From assembly GCA_002307115.1 (NCBI GenBank), contig DBTP01000069.1:1-7938 (forward strand): 7,938 nucleotides of DNA, read 5' to 3'. This document shows, piece after piece, positions 1 through 5,913 of this stretch (positions within the stretch are counted from its first letter, which is position 1; each line of letters starts with the position of its first letter). This stretch comes from Fibrobacter sp. UBA1313. GTDB lineage: Bacteria; Fibrobacterota; Fibrobacteria; Fibrobacterales; Fibrobacteraceae. Under the pieces are notes generated by a model. That model saw only the letters and a list, made by a program, of their open reading frames with translations, was not told the DNA's origin and did no database searches. The position numbers and the translations under genes were made by a program.

Positions 1-660
1 TGCCGAAGCTAAAGGCAATTCAGAAATGCCCGAAGCCCTAGGCAGAATGGCCCCATCGGGAACAAAAGCGACTAAACCCGCCATCTCCAAAGCCGCAAGG
101 AGTTCTGTGCGCACTTCTAAACTTTCAATATGACGTTTGGCAGACTCTATCACCCCATCTCCAAAGCAATATAGAGAAGTCGAAAGCGTATCGGGTAAAA
201 TACTGGTCAATATATCACAAGCGTTCGGAACATCAACCATGCGGTGATCGCCAGGGAGCTTCACCCAAAGAGTCGCTTCTACGATAGCGACACCCTCATT
301 TTCCGACGGTCCACCTACCCACAAAGAATTGCGAGTCAAAATCTCTTGGCCCGGGTTCGCAATGGAAATCGGGAAATCCACCCCCACAGACTGAGCGGTA
401 ATTTCCTCAGCAAGTCTTCGGAGCAAAAAGTCTGCAAGGGCGAGGCGTTTTACCGCATTATTCGCCAATTCTGGGGAAAAACCCAAAGCAGAAAGCGGAA
501 TCCGAAATTTAAGGCGTGAGGGGGGCGCATAAGGATCTCCCTGCACATGCAGAAAATCCAATTCAAAGTCGCCAAATTTCCACGTTTTCTGCGCAAGACT
601 CTTGTATAATCCATAACTTTTACCCGTCAGAGAACGCAATTTCTGATATATTTCTTTCAT
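1..660 (-). CDS. COG3044-type ABC-class ATPase, N-terminal part (runs off window)
   Basis: The 220 residues visible belong to the predicted 'ATPase of the ABC class' family (COG3044; ABC_ATPase with its N-terminal domain). The signs are the family motif HVQGDPYAPPSR at residues 38-49, the helix-rich ADFLLRRLAEE stretch around 77-87, and GLVAFVPDGAILPRASG at 195-211, which in this family lies just before the P-loop domain. The nucleotide-binding core would be to the left of the window and is not seen, so catalysis cannot be judged. The start is the only ATG before an in-frame TAA just upstream. No good Shine-Dalgarno precedes it, and a TATAAAAT stretch at about 676-683 could be a -10 box. Bacterial members are poorly characterised. 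A kinetoplastid relative (MRB1590) is, as I recall, an RNA-binding protein, so an RNA-linked role is possible but is inference. The gene is divergent from the PEGA protein gene. Confidence 0.85.
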   Translation of the reverse strand, partial: MKEIYQKLRSLTGKSYGLYKSLAQKTWKFGDFELDFLHVQGDPYAPPSRLKFRIPLSALGFSPELANNAVKRLALADFLLRRLAEEITAQSVGVDFPISIANPGQEILTRNSLWVGGPSENEGVAIVEATLWVKLPGDHRMVDVPNACDILTSILPDTLSTSLYCFGDGVIESAKRHIESLEVRTELLAALEMAGLVAFVPDGAILPRASGISELPLASA

Positions 661-815
661 TATCGACAAAGGTACATTTTATATGTTTTTTTGCTCTTTC
701 TATTTGTTTTTTGATTCCCCCAAAGTCTTCTTTTGATGTTAAAACTAAGGTTACACAACACCATGCCCCCTTTAGTTTTATATCTTAAGGGGAAATATGC
801 TTCAGGAGCTTGTTT
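661..815. promoter_or_regulatory. Divergent intergenic region between the COG3044 ATPase and PEGA genes
   Basis: This 155-bp AT-rich spacer must carry the promoters of both flanking divergent genes. On the minus side TATAAAAT (about 676-683) could be a -10 box. On the plus side TATATC near 779-784 could be one, but neither has a convincing -35. An inverted repeat, CCCCTT (767-772) and AAGGGG (787-792) with a 14-nt loop, lies over the plus-side candidate -10 and the start of the leader. The PEGA gene's Shine-Dalgarno AGGAG is at 804-808. Confidence 0.4.
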
Positions 816-1352
816 ATGAAATCTCTTTCTAAATGTCTTTCGTTAAGTGCTCTTACCGTTGCACTCTGTGCTTTTGTTGCCATGGCAGATGAAGATCCTC
901 CCCCGCGTGGTGGCGTTGGTAAAGTGACCATCATCACGGATCCTCCTAACAGTGAAGTTTTTCTTGGTGGCGAAGATCTAGGGAAGAGTCCGATCATCGA
1001 ACATGAGTTTAAATCCGGTCGGCATACTCTGGTGGTGGTCGATCAGGGTTTCGAGTTGGTCAATGAGCGTTTTAACGTTTGGCCGAACAAGGTCAATACT
1101 TTTGGTGGCAAGACAGTGATTCCTAAGGGCGATATCAAAGTCACCACCAATCCGGGCAAATGTGTCATCTATGTGGATGGCGATAATGCAGACAAGACCG
1201 ATGGGGCCCCTCTTACCGTCCATAACCTCGATGCTGGTGACCACATGGTTCGCGCTGAATGCAGCAACCACAAGAGTGCTGAACAGCTGGTAAAAGTCGA
1301 AGGAGAAAAGGTCGTAGAAGTTCTTCTGGATGCCACAGGCAAGAAAAAGTAA
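816..1352 (+). CDS. Secreted protein with two PEGA repeats
   Basis: A 178-residue exported protein. Residues 1-24 form a Sec signal peptide with a KSLSK basic start, a hydrophobic core and likely cleavage after AMA, before DED. C18 does not sit in a good lipobox because the residue before it is Leu, so it is probably periplasmic or outer-membrane-associated rather than a lipoprotein. Two PEGA-type beta repeats follow. Repeat one (about 36-90) has VTIITDPPNSEVFLGGEDLG then SGRHTLVVVDQGF. Repeat two (about 105-172) has IKVTTNPGKCVIYVDG then LDAGDHMVRAEC. The tail ends in GKKK. PEGA domains occur in surface and carbohydrate-associated proteins, and no enzymatic residues are seen here, so a binding or structural role is inference. 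The ATG at 816 is chosen because AGGAG (804-808) sits 7 nt before it; the TTG two codons upstream overlaps that spacing. The gene is monocistronic with its own terminator at 1373-1408. Confidence 0.85.
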   Translation: MKSLSKCLSLSALTVALCAFVAMADEDPPPRGGVGKVTIITDPPNSEVFLGGEDLGKSPIIEHEFKSGRHTLVVVDQGFELVNERFNVWPNKVNTFGGKTVIPKGDIKVTTNPGKCVIYVDGDNADKTDGAPLTVHNLDAGDHMVRAECSNHKSAEQLVKVEGEKVVEVLLDATGKKK

Positions 1353-1372
1353 TTACAAATTTGATTCTCTGG

Positions 1373-1408
1373 AAAAGGCCGGGTTCATCGCCCGCCTTTT
1401 TTATTTTT
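1373..1408 (+). terminator. Rho-independent terminator of the PEGA gene
   Basis: AAAAGG-C-CGGG pairs with CCCG-CCTTTT around a 7-nt loop (one bulged C), followed by a T-rich run. It starts 20 bp after the PEGA stop codon. Confidence 0.85.
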
Positions 1409-1423
1409 AGAGGTGCCCATTAT

Positions 1424-1458
1424 AAAAAAAAGACGAACACTTTCGTATTCGTCTTTTT
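1424..1458 (-). terminator. Rho-independent terminator of tRNA-Cys
   Basis: A perfect 11-bp stem, AAAAAGACGAA (1427-1437) with TTCGTCTTTTT (1448-1458), around a 10-nt loop. Read on the minus strand, T-run 1431-1424 follows the stem 3 bp after the tRNA 3' end. The symmetrical A/T flanks could also stop plus-strand readthrough from the PEGA gene. Confidence 0.88.
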
Positions 1459-1460
1459 CG

Positions 1461-1533
1461 AGGCAACGCTCAGACTCGAACTGAGGAATGAGGCTTTTGC
1501 AGAGCCGTCCCTTACCAACTTGGGTACGTCGCC
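1461..1533 (-). tRNA. tRNA-Cys (anticodon GCA)
   Basis: A 73-nt cloverleaf read on the minus strand. The acceptor GGCGACG pairs with CGTTGCC, with one G-U. The D arm is CCC/GGG with GTTGGTA in the loop. The anticodon arm is CGGCT-CTGCAAA-AGCCT, with GCA at 34-36. The T arm is CTCAG-TTCGAGT-CTGAG. The discriminator base is U73, the hallmark identity element of tRNA-Cys. The outermost anticodon-stem pair is a C27-U43 mismatch. No CCA is encoded, as the gene continues CGA, so CCA must be added after transcription. It has its own promoter (1547-1575) and terminator (1424-1458), so it is a single-gene unit. Confidence 0.95.
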
Positions 1534-1546
1534 ATAAGTGGGAACA

Positions 1547-1575
1547 ATTATAAATAAAAATTTTTTATTTTCCAA
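1547..1575 (-). promoter_or_regulatory. Sigma70 promoter of tRNA-Cys
   Basis: On the minus strand, TTGGAA (1575-1570) and TATAAT (1552-1547) are separated by exactly 17 bp. The -10 matches consensus at 6 of 6 positions and the -35 at 4 of 6. Initiation would fall near 1540, just before the mature tRNA 5' end at 1533. The spacer is an A/T palindrome (1552-1570). Confidence 0.85.
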
Positions 1576-1582
1576 GGCACTT

Positions 1583-2125
1583 ATGTGGATTGCATCTCTG
1601 AAACAAGTTTTACTGATGAAAGCGATTGAATGGTGGATTCGAAGTCTACGTATTAAAATCGTGATGCCCTCGAATTTTGAGTCTGGGGTATTGGCATTGT
1701 GGCACAGAGATCTCGCTGCTTGTACCGCTGCCTTTAAAGACAAAAATGTCCATGTGCTTATTTCTCAAAGTGCTGATGGAGAAAAATTTGCAAAAATTGC
1801 CAAAGCACTTGGTTATGAGGTCTCTCGAGGTTCCAGTAGCCATGGTTCTCTCCATATCAGACACCTTTTAAAAACGTTACATGAAGAACGCAATGTGGGT
1901 ATGGCTCTCGATGGACCCAAAGGCCCCGCATTTGAAGCAAAACCAGGGACTCTTTGGCTTATTAATAAATCCAACCGACCCGCGTGGATGTTATTCCCAC
2001 GCTATGGAGCCCACATCCAATTGAAATCTTGGGACAAATCCATTATTCCCTTTCCTTTTTCGAAAATTGTGATGAATGTCGATCCCATTCCTTCATTCAA
2101 AAAAAAAGCAAACTCATTCCACTGA
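1583..2125 (+). CDS. DUF374 lysophospholipid acyltransferase-like protein
   Basis: This 180-residue protein matches the DUF374 family, relatives of LPLAT/LpxL acyltransferases acting at the inner membrane. Visible marks are a hydrophobic N terminus, ALWHRDL (38-44; His41 in the place of the acyltransferase His), SQSADGE (61-67), RGSSSHGS (82-89) and ALDGPKGP (108-115), then PGTLWLI and a late PFPFSKIVM block. Family members usually run some 30-50 residues further, so the C terminus looks short. It ends soon after a nine-A run (2099-2107). The start is uncertain. ATG 1583 has AAGG 5 nt upstream and keeps the hydrophobic lead-in, ATG 1616 is possible, and GTG 1538 would fall inside the tRNA-Cys promoter region. 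Function is presumably acylation of a lipid A-like or phospholipid acceptor, inferred from family. Confidence 0.8.
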   Translation: MWIASLKQVLLMKAIEWWIRSLRIKIVMPSNFESGVLALWHRDLAACTAAFKDKNVHVLISQSADGEKFAKIAKALGYEVSRGSSSHGSLHIRHLLKTLHEERNVGMALDGPKGPAFEAKPGTLWLINKSNRPAWMLFPRYGAHIQLKSWDKSIIPFPFSKIVMNVDPIPSFKKKANSFH

Positions 2126-2181
2126 GCTCCGTTTTTCCAATTTCCCTTTAGTATTTTTGTTTTGTTCAGCATGGAGAAATC

Positions 2182-2835
2182 GTGACCTTATTTGCAAAAT
2201 TTGTAGCCTTTGATTTAGAAACCACAGGCCTTACCGCACAGAAAGACGAAATCATCGAGATCGGGGCCGTTAAATTTACTGTAGAATCTGTAGATGGAAT
2301 TATACGCCCCAAAAAGCTTACCGAATTTCAGACATTTGTGCGTCCCAATATGCTCATCCCAGCAGATGCCTCAAAAGTGAATCATATTACCGATGACATG
2401 GTGGAAAATGCGCCACTGATCGCCGATGCACTCCGTAGGTTTACGGGTTTCTGCGGTCTCGATACCATTCTTACCGCTCACAATGCGGACTTTGATGCGG
2501 GGTTCTTGCGCGTTGCCTATGAAAAGAATCCTCAACTGCTTCCAGGAAATCCGATTGTGGATAGTCTCCGCATTTCAAAAACAATTCTTCCGGAGCTCAA
2601 GTCCCATAAATTGGGCGACCTTGCCCGCATGTTTAAAAAATCCAAGAATCAAATTGGGATGGAAATTTCATCGGATGCCATGCACCGTGCAGTCTATGAC
2701 TGCGAAATGCTTATGGAAGTGTTCGTGGCATTACTTCGCCGCCGTATCCGCGAAAGTGACTGGGACATGGCAAAAATTCTCCCCTGTATTACCAAGCAAG
2801 GTTCAGAACCCGCCTATATTAGGAAAGGAAAATAA
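2182..2835 (+). CDS. DEDDh 3'-5' exonuclease, DNA polymerase III epsilon-like
   Basis: A 217-residue exonuclease of the DnaQ family. All three motifs are intact: Exo I FDLETTG with Asp11 and Glu13, Exo II HNADFDAGFL with Asp105, and Exo III HRAVYDCEML with His168 and Asp173, so it is the DEDDh type. Such enzymes use two metal ions to remove nucleotides from DNA or RNA 3' ends. The protein lacks an obvious C-terminal clamp- or polymerase-binding module, and whether it is the replicative proofreading subunit or a stand-alone exonuclease cannot be decided here, so I give no symbol. The start is GTG at 2182 with GGAG (2173-2176) 5 nt upstream. It lies 56 bp after the acyltransferase, with no terminator between, so co-transcription is likely. 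It ends at the shared bidirectional terminator. Confidence 0.9.
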   Translation: MTLFAKFVAFDLETTGLTAQKDEIIEIGAVKFTVESVDGIIRPKKLTEFQTFVRPNMLIPADASKVNHITDDMVENAPLIADALRRFTGFCGLDTILTAHNADFDAGFLRVAYEKNPQLLPGNPIVDSLRISKTILPELKSHKLGDLARMFKKSKNQIGMEISSDAMHRAVYDCEMLMEVFVALLRRRIRESDWDMAKILPCITKQGSEPAYIRKGK

Positions 2836-2861
2836 TCCTTTTTCTTTGCTTTTAAAAACAC

Positions 2862-2893
2862 AAAAAACCGTCTTCCGTGAAAGACGGTTTTTT
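2862..2893. terminator. Bidirectional terminator between the exonuclease gene and rpmB
   Basis: A perfect 13-bp stem, AAAAAACCGTCTT (2862-2874) with AAGACGGTTTTTT (2881-2893), around a 6-nt loop. A-run and T-run flanks make it functional in both directions. It lies between the convergent stops of the exonuclease (2835) and rpmB (2908). Confidence 0.92.
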
Positions 2894-2907
2894 AATGCGA
2901 TTTGGCG

Positions 2908-3129
2908 TTAAATGCCGAGTTCGTGAACCACGGCAAAAATGCCGCGCTTCATAATGGTGCGAAGACCAGCATTGCTAACGCGCAGAGTAACCCAACGATC
3001 TTCTTCAGGAACGAAGAAACGTTTGGTCTGAAGATTCGGCAATTGCTTTATCAACTTCTTACGATGGGAGTGGGAAACCATGTTACCCACGAGACCGGCT
3101 TTGCCGGTAACTTCACAAATACGGCTCAT
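2908..3129 (-). CDS. rpmB: 50S ribosomal protein L28
   Basis: A 73-residue protein that aligns along its length with bacterial L28. It starts MSRICEVTGK, followed by GNMVSHSHRKK, then LPNLQTKRFFVPEE, WVTLRVSNAGLRTI and a short helical tail ending HELGI. L28 is a large-subunit protein needed for proper 70S assembly. This is the Cys-poor form without a zinc-ribbon pair of CxxC motifs. The ATG has GGAG 7 nt upstream. In many bacteria rpmB is followed by rpmG (L33); here it stands alone and runs straight into the bidirectional terminator. It has its own promoter (3161-3189) but also lies directly downstream of ispH without an intervening terminator, so some readthrough expression is likely. Confidence 0.97.
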   Translation of the reverse strand: MSRICEVTGKAGLVGNMVSHSHRKKLIKQLPNLQTKRFFVPEEDRWVTLRVSNAGLRTIMKRGIFAVVHELGI

Positions 3130-3160
3130 ACAAAAACTCCGTGTTTTTTAGACAAGCGCA

Positions 3161-3189
3161 ATTTTAGTTAATAAAACGCAAACCGTCAA
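3161..3189 (-). promoter_or_regulatory. rpmB: Sigma70 promoter of rpmB
   Basis: On the minus strand TTGACG (3189-3184) and TAAAAT (3166-3161) are separated by 17 bp, each 5 of 6 to consensus. Transcription would start near 3154, giving a leader of about 25 nt that includes the GGAG site at 3137-3140. The -35 begins only 2 bp after the ispH stop codon. Confidence 0.85.
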
Positions 3190-3191
3190 TG

Positions 3192-4124
3192 CTAATTTTG
3201 AAGTTCTGGAGGCAATTGGAACTTGATCTGTTCTTTCATGGTGACCCAATCTACCACATCAACACCCTCAAAGTGGTTTTTAATCCACACCACGACCTCT
3301 TGAACAAGGACTTCTGGAGCGCTTGCCCCACTAGAAAGTCCGACGGAATCAACGCCTTCAAACCACTCCAGACGCAAATCTCGAACCGAGGCAATGAGTC
3401 GACTGGGAATTCCTTTTTCTTCCCCTAATTCACGCAAACGGGAAGAATTTGAAGAATTACTGGCTCCCACCACCAATAAAAGATCTACTTGAGCGCAAAG
3501 TTCCGAAACGGCAGCCTGACGATTGCCGGTGGCATAGCAAAGATCACCCCTTTCAGGGCCAACAATAGAGGGAAAACGTTCATGAAGAGCATCAATAATC
3601 AAGCGTGTTTCTGCGACTGAAAGCGTTGTCTGCGTGATGTAAGCGAGCGCATTTTCATCAGCCACTTGCAGTTTATGGACATCTTCAACACTACGAACCA
3701 CAGTAATGGCACCCAACGGCAACTGTCCCACCGTGCCCTCGACCTCCGCGTGACCCGAATGACCGATCAAAATGAGATTACGCCCTTTGCTAAAATGACG
3801 TTTGGCACTCGAATGTACTTTTTTCACCAGAGGACATGTGGCATCAAGAACATGTAAGTGACGATCTGCTGCCGCGTGATAAACATTCTCTGCCACCCCG
3901 TGAGCGGAAAAAATAACAGTGGCGTATTCTGGAACATCATCAATTTTTTCAACAAAAATAGCACCCAAATTCCGCAAACGATCTACCACAAACTGGTTAT
4001 GTACAATTTCATGGCGAACATAAATAGGACGCCCAAATTTGACGAGTGCCCCTTCCACAATATGAATGGCTCGATCAACGCCGGCGCAAAACCCTCTTGG
4101 ATTCGCTAAAAACAATCGTTTCAT
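3192..4124 (-). CDS. ispH: 4-hydroxy-3-methylbut-2-enyl diphosphate reductase
   Basis: IspH (LytB) is the cytosolic [4Fe-4S] enzyme that reduces HMBPP to IPP and DMAPP, the last step of the MEP isoprenoid pathway. The protein is 310 residues, the normal length. All three cluster cysteines are present: C13 in PRGFCAGV, C97 in DATCPLV and C196 in LCYATGNRQ. Substrate-pocket residues are also intact: His42 in RHEIVHN, His75 in FSAHG, His125/Glu127 in GHAEVEGT, the TQTT block at 164-167, and the SNSS stretch near 222-228, with SSGAS at 264-268. The ATG overlaps the kdtA stop as ATGA, so it is the last gene of the coupled four-gene run. Pairing with kdtA fits a need for undecaprenyl and other envelope isoprenoids, which is inference. 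Confidence 0.97.
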   Translation of the reverse strand: MKRLFLANPRGFCAGVDRAIHIVEGALVKFGRPIYVRHEIVHNQFVVDRLRNLGAIFVEKIDDVPEYATVIFSAHGVAENVYHAAADRHLHVLDATCPLVKKVHSSAKRHFSKGRNLILIGHSGHAEVEGTVGQLPLGAITVVRSVEDVHKLQVADENALAYITQTTLSVAETRLIIDALHERFPSIVGPERGDLCYATGNRQAAVSELCAQVDLLLVVGASNSSNSSRLRELGEEKGIPSRLIASVRDLRLEWFEGVDSVGLSSGASAPEVLVQEVVVWIKNHFEGVDVVDWVTMKEQIKFQLPPELQN

Positions 4125-5302
4125 ACAGACTTATTCAAGCCTTTGAGGTAATTCAGAAACGCATCATAAGAGGCGACGATTTTTTCTCTTTCATGATTCA
4201 AGAATCCGCGAACCAACTTGATATCGGGAATGGCTCGGGAGTTAAAATCCATAGGAGTATTAATTTTTGCAATAGCGCCTTCGCGCAAAAGCGCCTCTAC
4301 AGAATCGGTTTGTCCGCGAGAGAAGGGACCCACACAAGTGGAAACACCCATTTGCAAAGGTTCCCAAAAATCATGCACTCCCAAAGTTCTTGCAAAAGAG
4401 CCTCCCACAACAGCGGTTTTGGAAATCGCCAAAACATCTTTAGTTTGACCAAAAGAAGACACCAGCGAAACCGCTCCTTTTTCCACAGAAGGCCAATCCA
4501 CCACCACCATTTCTTGCTCGCGCATTTGTTCGCGGAACGCGGCGAGTTCTTCTGCCCGACGAGGAATCAATACCACCGCTTCCTCACGTTGCATGGCAGC
4601 GACCAACATACGCTGTAAACTCGCCCATTCCTTAATGTGCATAGACAAAAAGGCAGTGTCCACTTTTGGGTTCTCGGGAATTTCCACTTCTTTCCCAGAA
4701 CGCGCCCACGCCAATAATTTCCAATCTCCGCCAATGATCGCTTTCACAGGAAAAGTAAATTCCCCAGCAGCAACAAAGCGCGTCAAATCGGCACCCGTTT
4801 GCATACTTGCAAAACCAATGGAGGAAAGCTCTGAACAATCCACGCAACGATAAAAACGCCCAGAGATCAGTGCCACAGAAGGTTCCAACATCAATTTTCG
4901 CATCGTCGAGAGGTAACCCGGCCAGAGTTCATTCTCTGCGAGAACTAAGGCGATCGGCAGCACCGTTTTGACGAAGCGAGTCATCGCTTGAGGGGTATCC
5001 ACAGGGGCCAGAGCAGCCTCAATTGAAGCCCCTGAAGCTTTCAAAAATTCTACGACTTCCGTTTTTTGACTGGTAATCAAAATACGAGGGCAATTCGGAA
5101 GATCCTCTTGCAAACATTTGGAAAGATTGAGAAGCATACGGCATTCGCCAAGACTTGCTCCATGAAGCCAAAGAAAGGGACCCTCAGGCCATGGACCTTC
5201 TAGACGGCTATTTATTTTGAATCGTGCATTCAAAACAGGCACTTTGGCGGCGGCCCAAGCGGCGGCCCCAAAAGCCCCGCGAATCACATTTATACCTATC
5301 AT
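4121..5302 (-). CDS. waaA: 3-deoxy-D-manno-octulosonic acid (Kdo) transferase
   Basis: WaaA/KdtA (glycosyltransferase family 30) transfers Kdo from CMP-Kdo to the lipid A precursor at the cytoplasmic face of the inner membrane. Seen in this 393-residue protein are WLHGASLGECR (45-55), with the family's catalytic Glu at E53; ENELWP (123-128); a MQTGADLTRFVAAG segment linking the two Rossmann-like domains; IPRRAEE (246-252) in the place of the usual PRHPER; and a CMP-binding region, AVVGGSF (297-303) then GVHDFWEPLQMG (308-319) and VGPFS. It is slightly shorter than the typical 420 or so residues, mainly at the N terminus, where only a short weak hydrophobic stretch remains. The start ATG has AAGGAG 7 nt upstream, formed in part by the stop codon of the methyltransferase gene. 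Whether it adds one, two or more Kdo residues cannot be read from sequence. Confidence 0.95.
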   Translation of the reverse strand: MIGINVIRGAFGAAAWAAAKVPVLNARFKINSRLEGPWPEGPFLWLHGASLGECRMLLNLSKCLQEDLPNCPRILITSQKTEVVEFLKASGASIEAALAPVDTPQAMTRFVKTVLPIALVLAENELWPGYLSTMRKLMLEPSVALISGRFYRCVDCSELSSIGFASMQTGADLTRFVAAGEFTFPVKAIIGGDWKLLAWARSGKEVEIPENPKVDTAFLSMHIKEWASLQRMLVAAMQREEAVVLIPRRAEELAAFREQMREQEMVVVDWPSVEKGAVSLVSSFGQTKDVLAISKTAVVGGSFARTLGVHDFWEPLQMGVSTCVGPFSRGQTDSVEALLREGAIAKINTPMDFNSRAIPDIKLVRGFLNHEREKIVASYDAFLNYLKGLNKSV

Positions 5303-5313
5303 CTATGCACTCC

Positions 5314-5913
5314 TTAAATATAGGAGGAGATGACTCTGGAGAAGGGCCCAGCCATCCCCCGCATTATGAGAACTAAACTATAAAACAAAAGCCACCCCCA
5401 TGTCCATCGATCCGCTATAATTGCTGTAAAAAAAGTTTTTCTTTGGTATTGAGGGCTATTTCCCATAAGTTTTGAGGAAAAATCCCGAGAAAAAAAAGCC
5501 GGAGTTCGAGCCTCCCAATTCAAAAAGGCCTCCCCGAACTGTTTTTTCAAAAATAAATCTTCCTGCATCGCCAAAAGCACTATAAAAAAGACCAGTCCAA
5601 AAACAAAGACAAATAACAGGGGTTGCCAACCCAAATGCACCAAAGCAAAACCACAACCCACAAACATATTGGAAAGATAAAGGGGGTGGCGAATTTTCGA
5701 ATAAATCCCCCAAGTCACCAATTCTGGAGCAAGTAACTCCTTGTCGCGGGTATGATCCCCAATATCTCTGCGCGCCTCTATACGCAAAAGAATCCCCAAC
5801 AAAATCAAGAAATATCCCGAAACGGAAATGAAATTTTCATTGGCGGGTACAAAAGCAAGCGCCACCGCAAACAGCCCCAAAACCCAACCGCGAAAACGAT
5901 ACAAACGATTCAA
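5314..5913 (-). CDS. Membrane methyltransferase of the ICMT/PEMT (isoprenylcysteine/phospholipid) type
   Basis: An integral membrane protein of 199 residues, or 205 if it starts at ATG 5931. Numbered from the ATG, hydrophobic segments lie near 14-30, 34-51, 87-122 and 176-190. The SAM-binding signature of the family is present as KIRHPLYLSNM (79-89), followed by AMQEDLFLKKQFGEAFLNW (121-139), whose Glu and FG are typical. Family members methylate membrane lipids or prenylated substrates; the substrate here is unknown. The C-terminal 50 residues past the core, including another hydrophobic helix, are not typical of the minimal domain. I prefer TTG 5913 because GGAGG lies 7 nt upstream and the TTG overlaps the ABC gene's TGA as TTGA; ATG 5931 has no ribosome site. 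The kdtA start is 11 bp downstream, so the two are coupled. Confidence 0.8.
   Translation of the reverse strand: MNRLYRFRGWVLGLFAVALAFVPANENFISVSGYFLILLGILLRIEARRDIGDHTRDKELLAPELVTWGIYSKIRHPLYLSNMFVGCGFALVHLGWQPLLFVFVFGLVFFIVLLAMQEDLFLKKQFGEAFLNWEARTPAFFSRDFSSKLMGNSPQYQRKTFFTAIIADRWTWGWLLFYSLVLIMRGMAGPFSRVISSYI

Noticed and set aside
244..788. Plus-strand open frames of about 90 codons
   Set aside because: They lie antisense to the COG3044 ATPase or in the AT-rich spacer, have no domain features or ribosome sites, and read as low-quality protein.
978..1271. Minus-strand frame over the PEGA gene
   Set aside because: It is a shadow of the PEGA reading frame; the plus-strand frame has a signal peptide, ribosome site and terminator.
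4046..4618. 190-codon plus-strand frame
   Set aside because: Antisense to kdtA and ispH, whose catalytic motifs are intact; the frame shows no family features.
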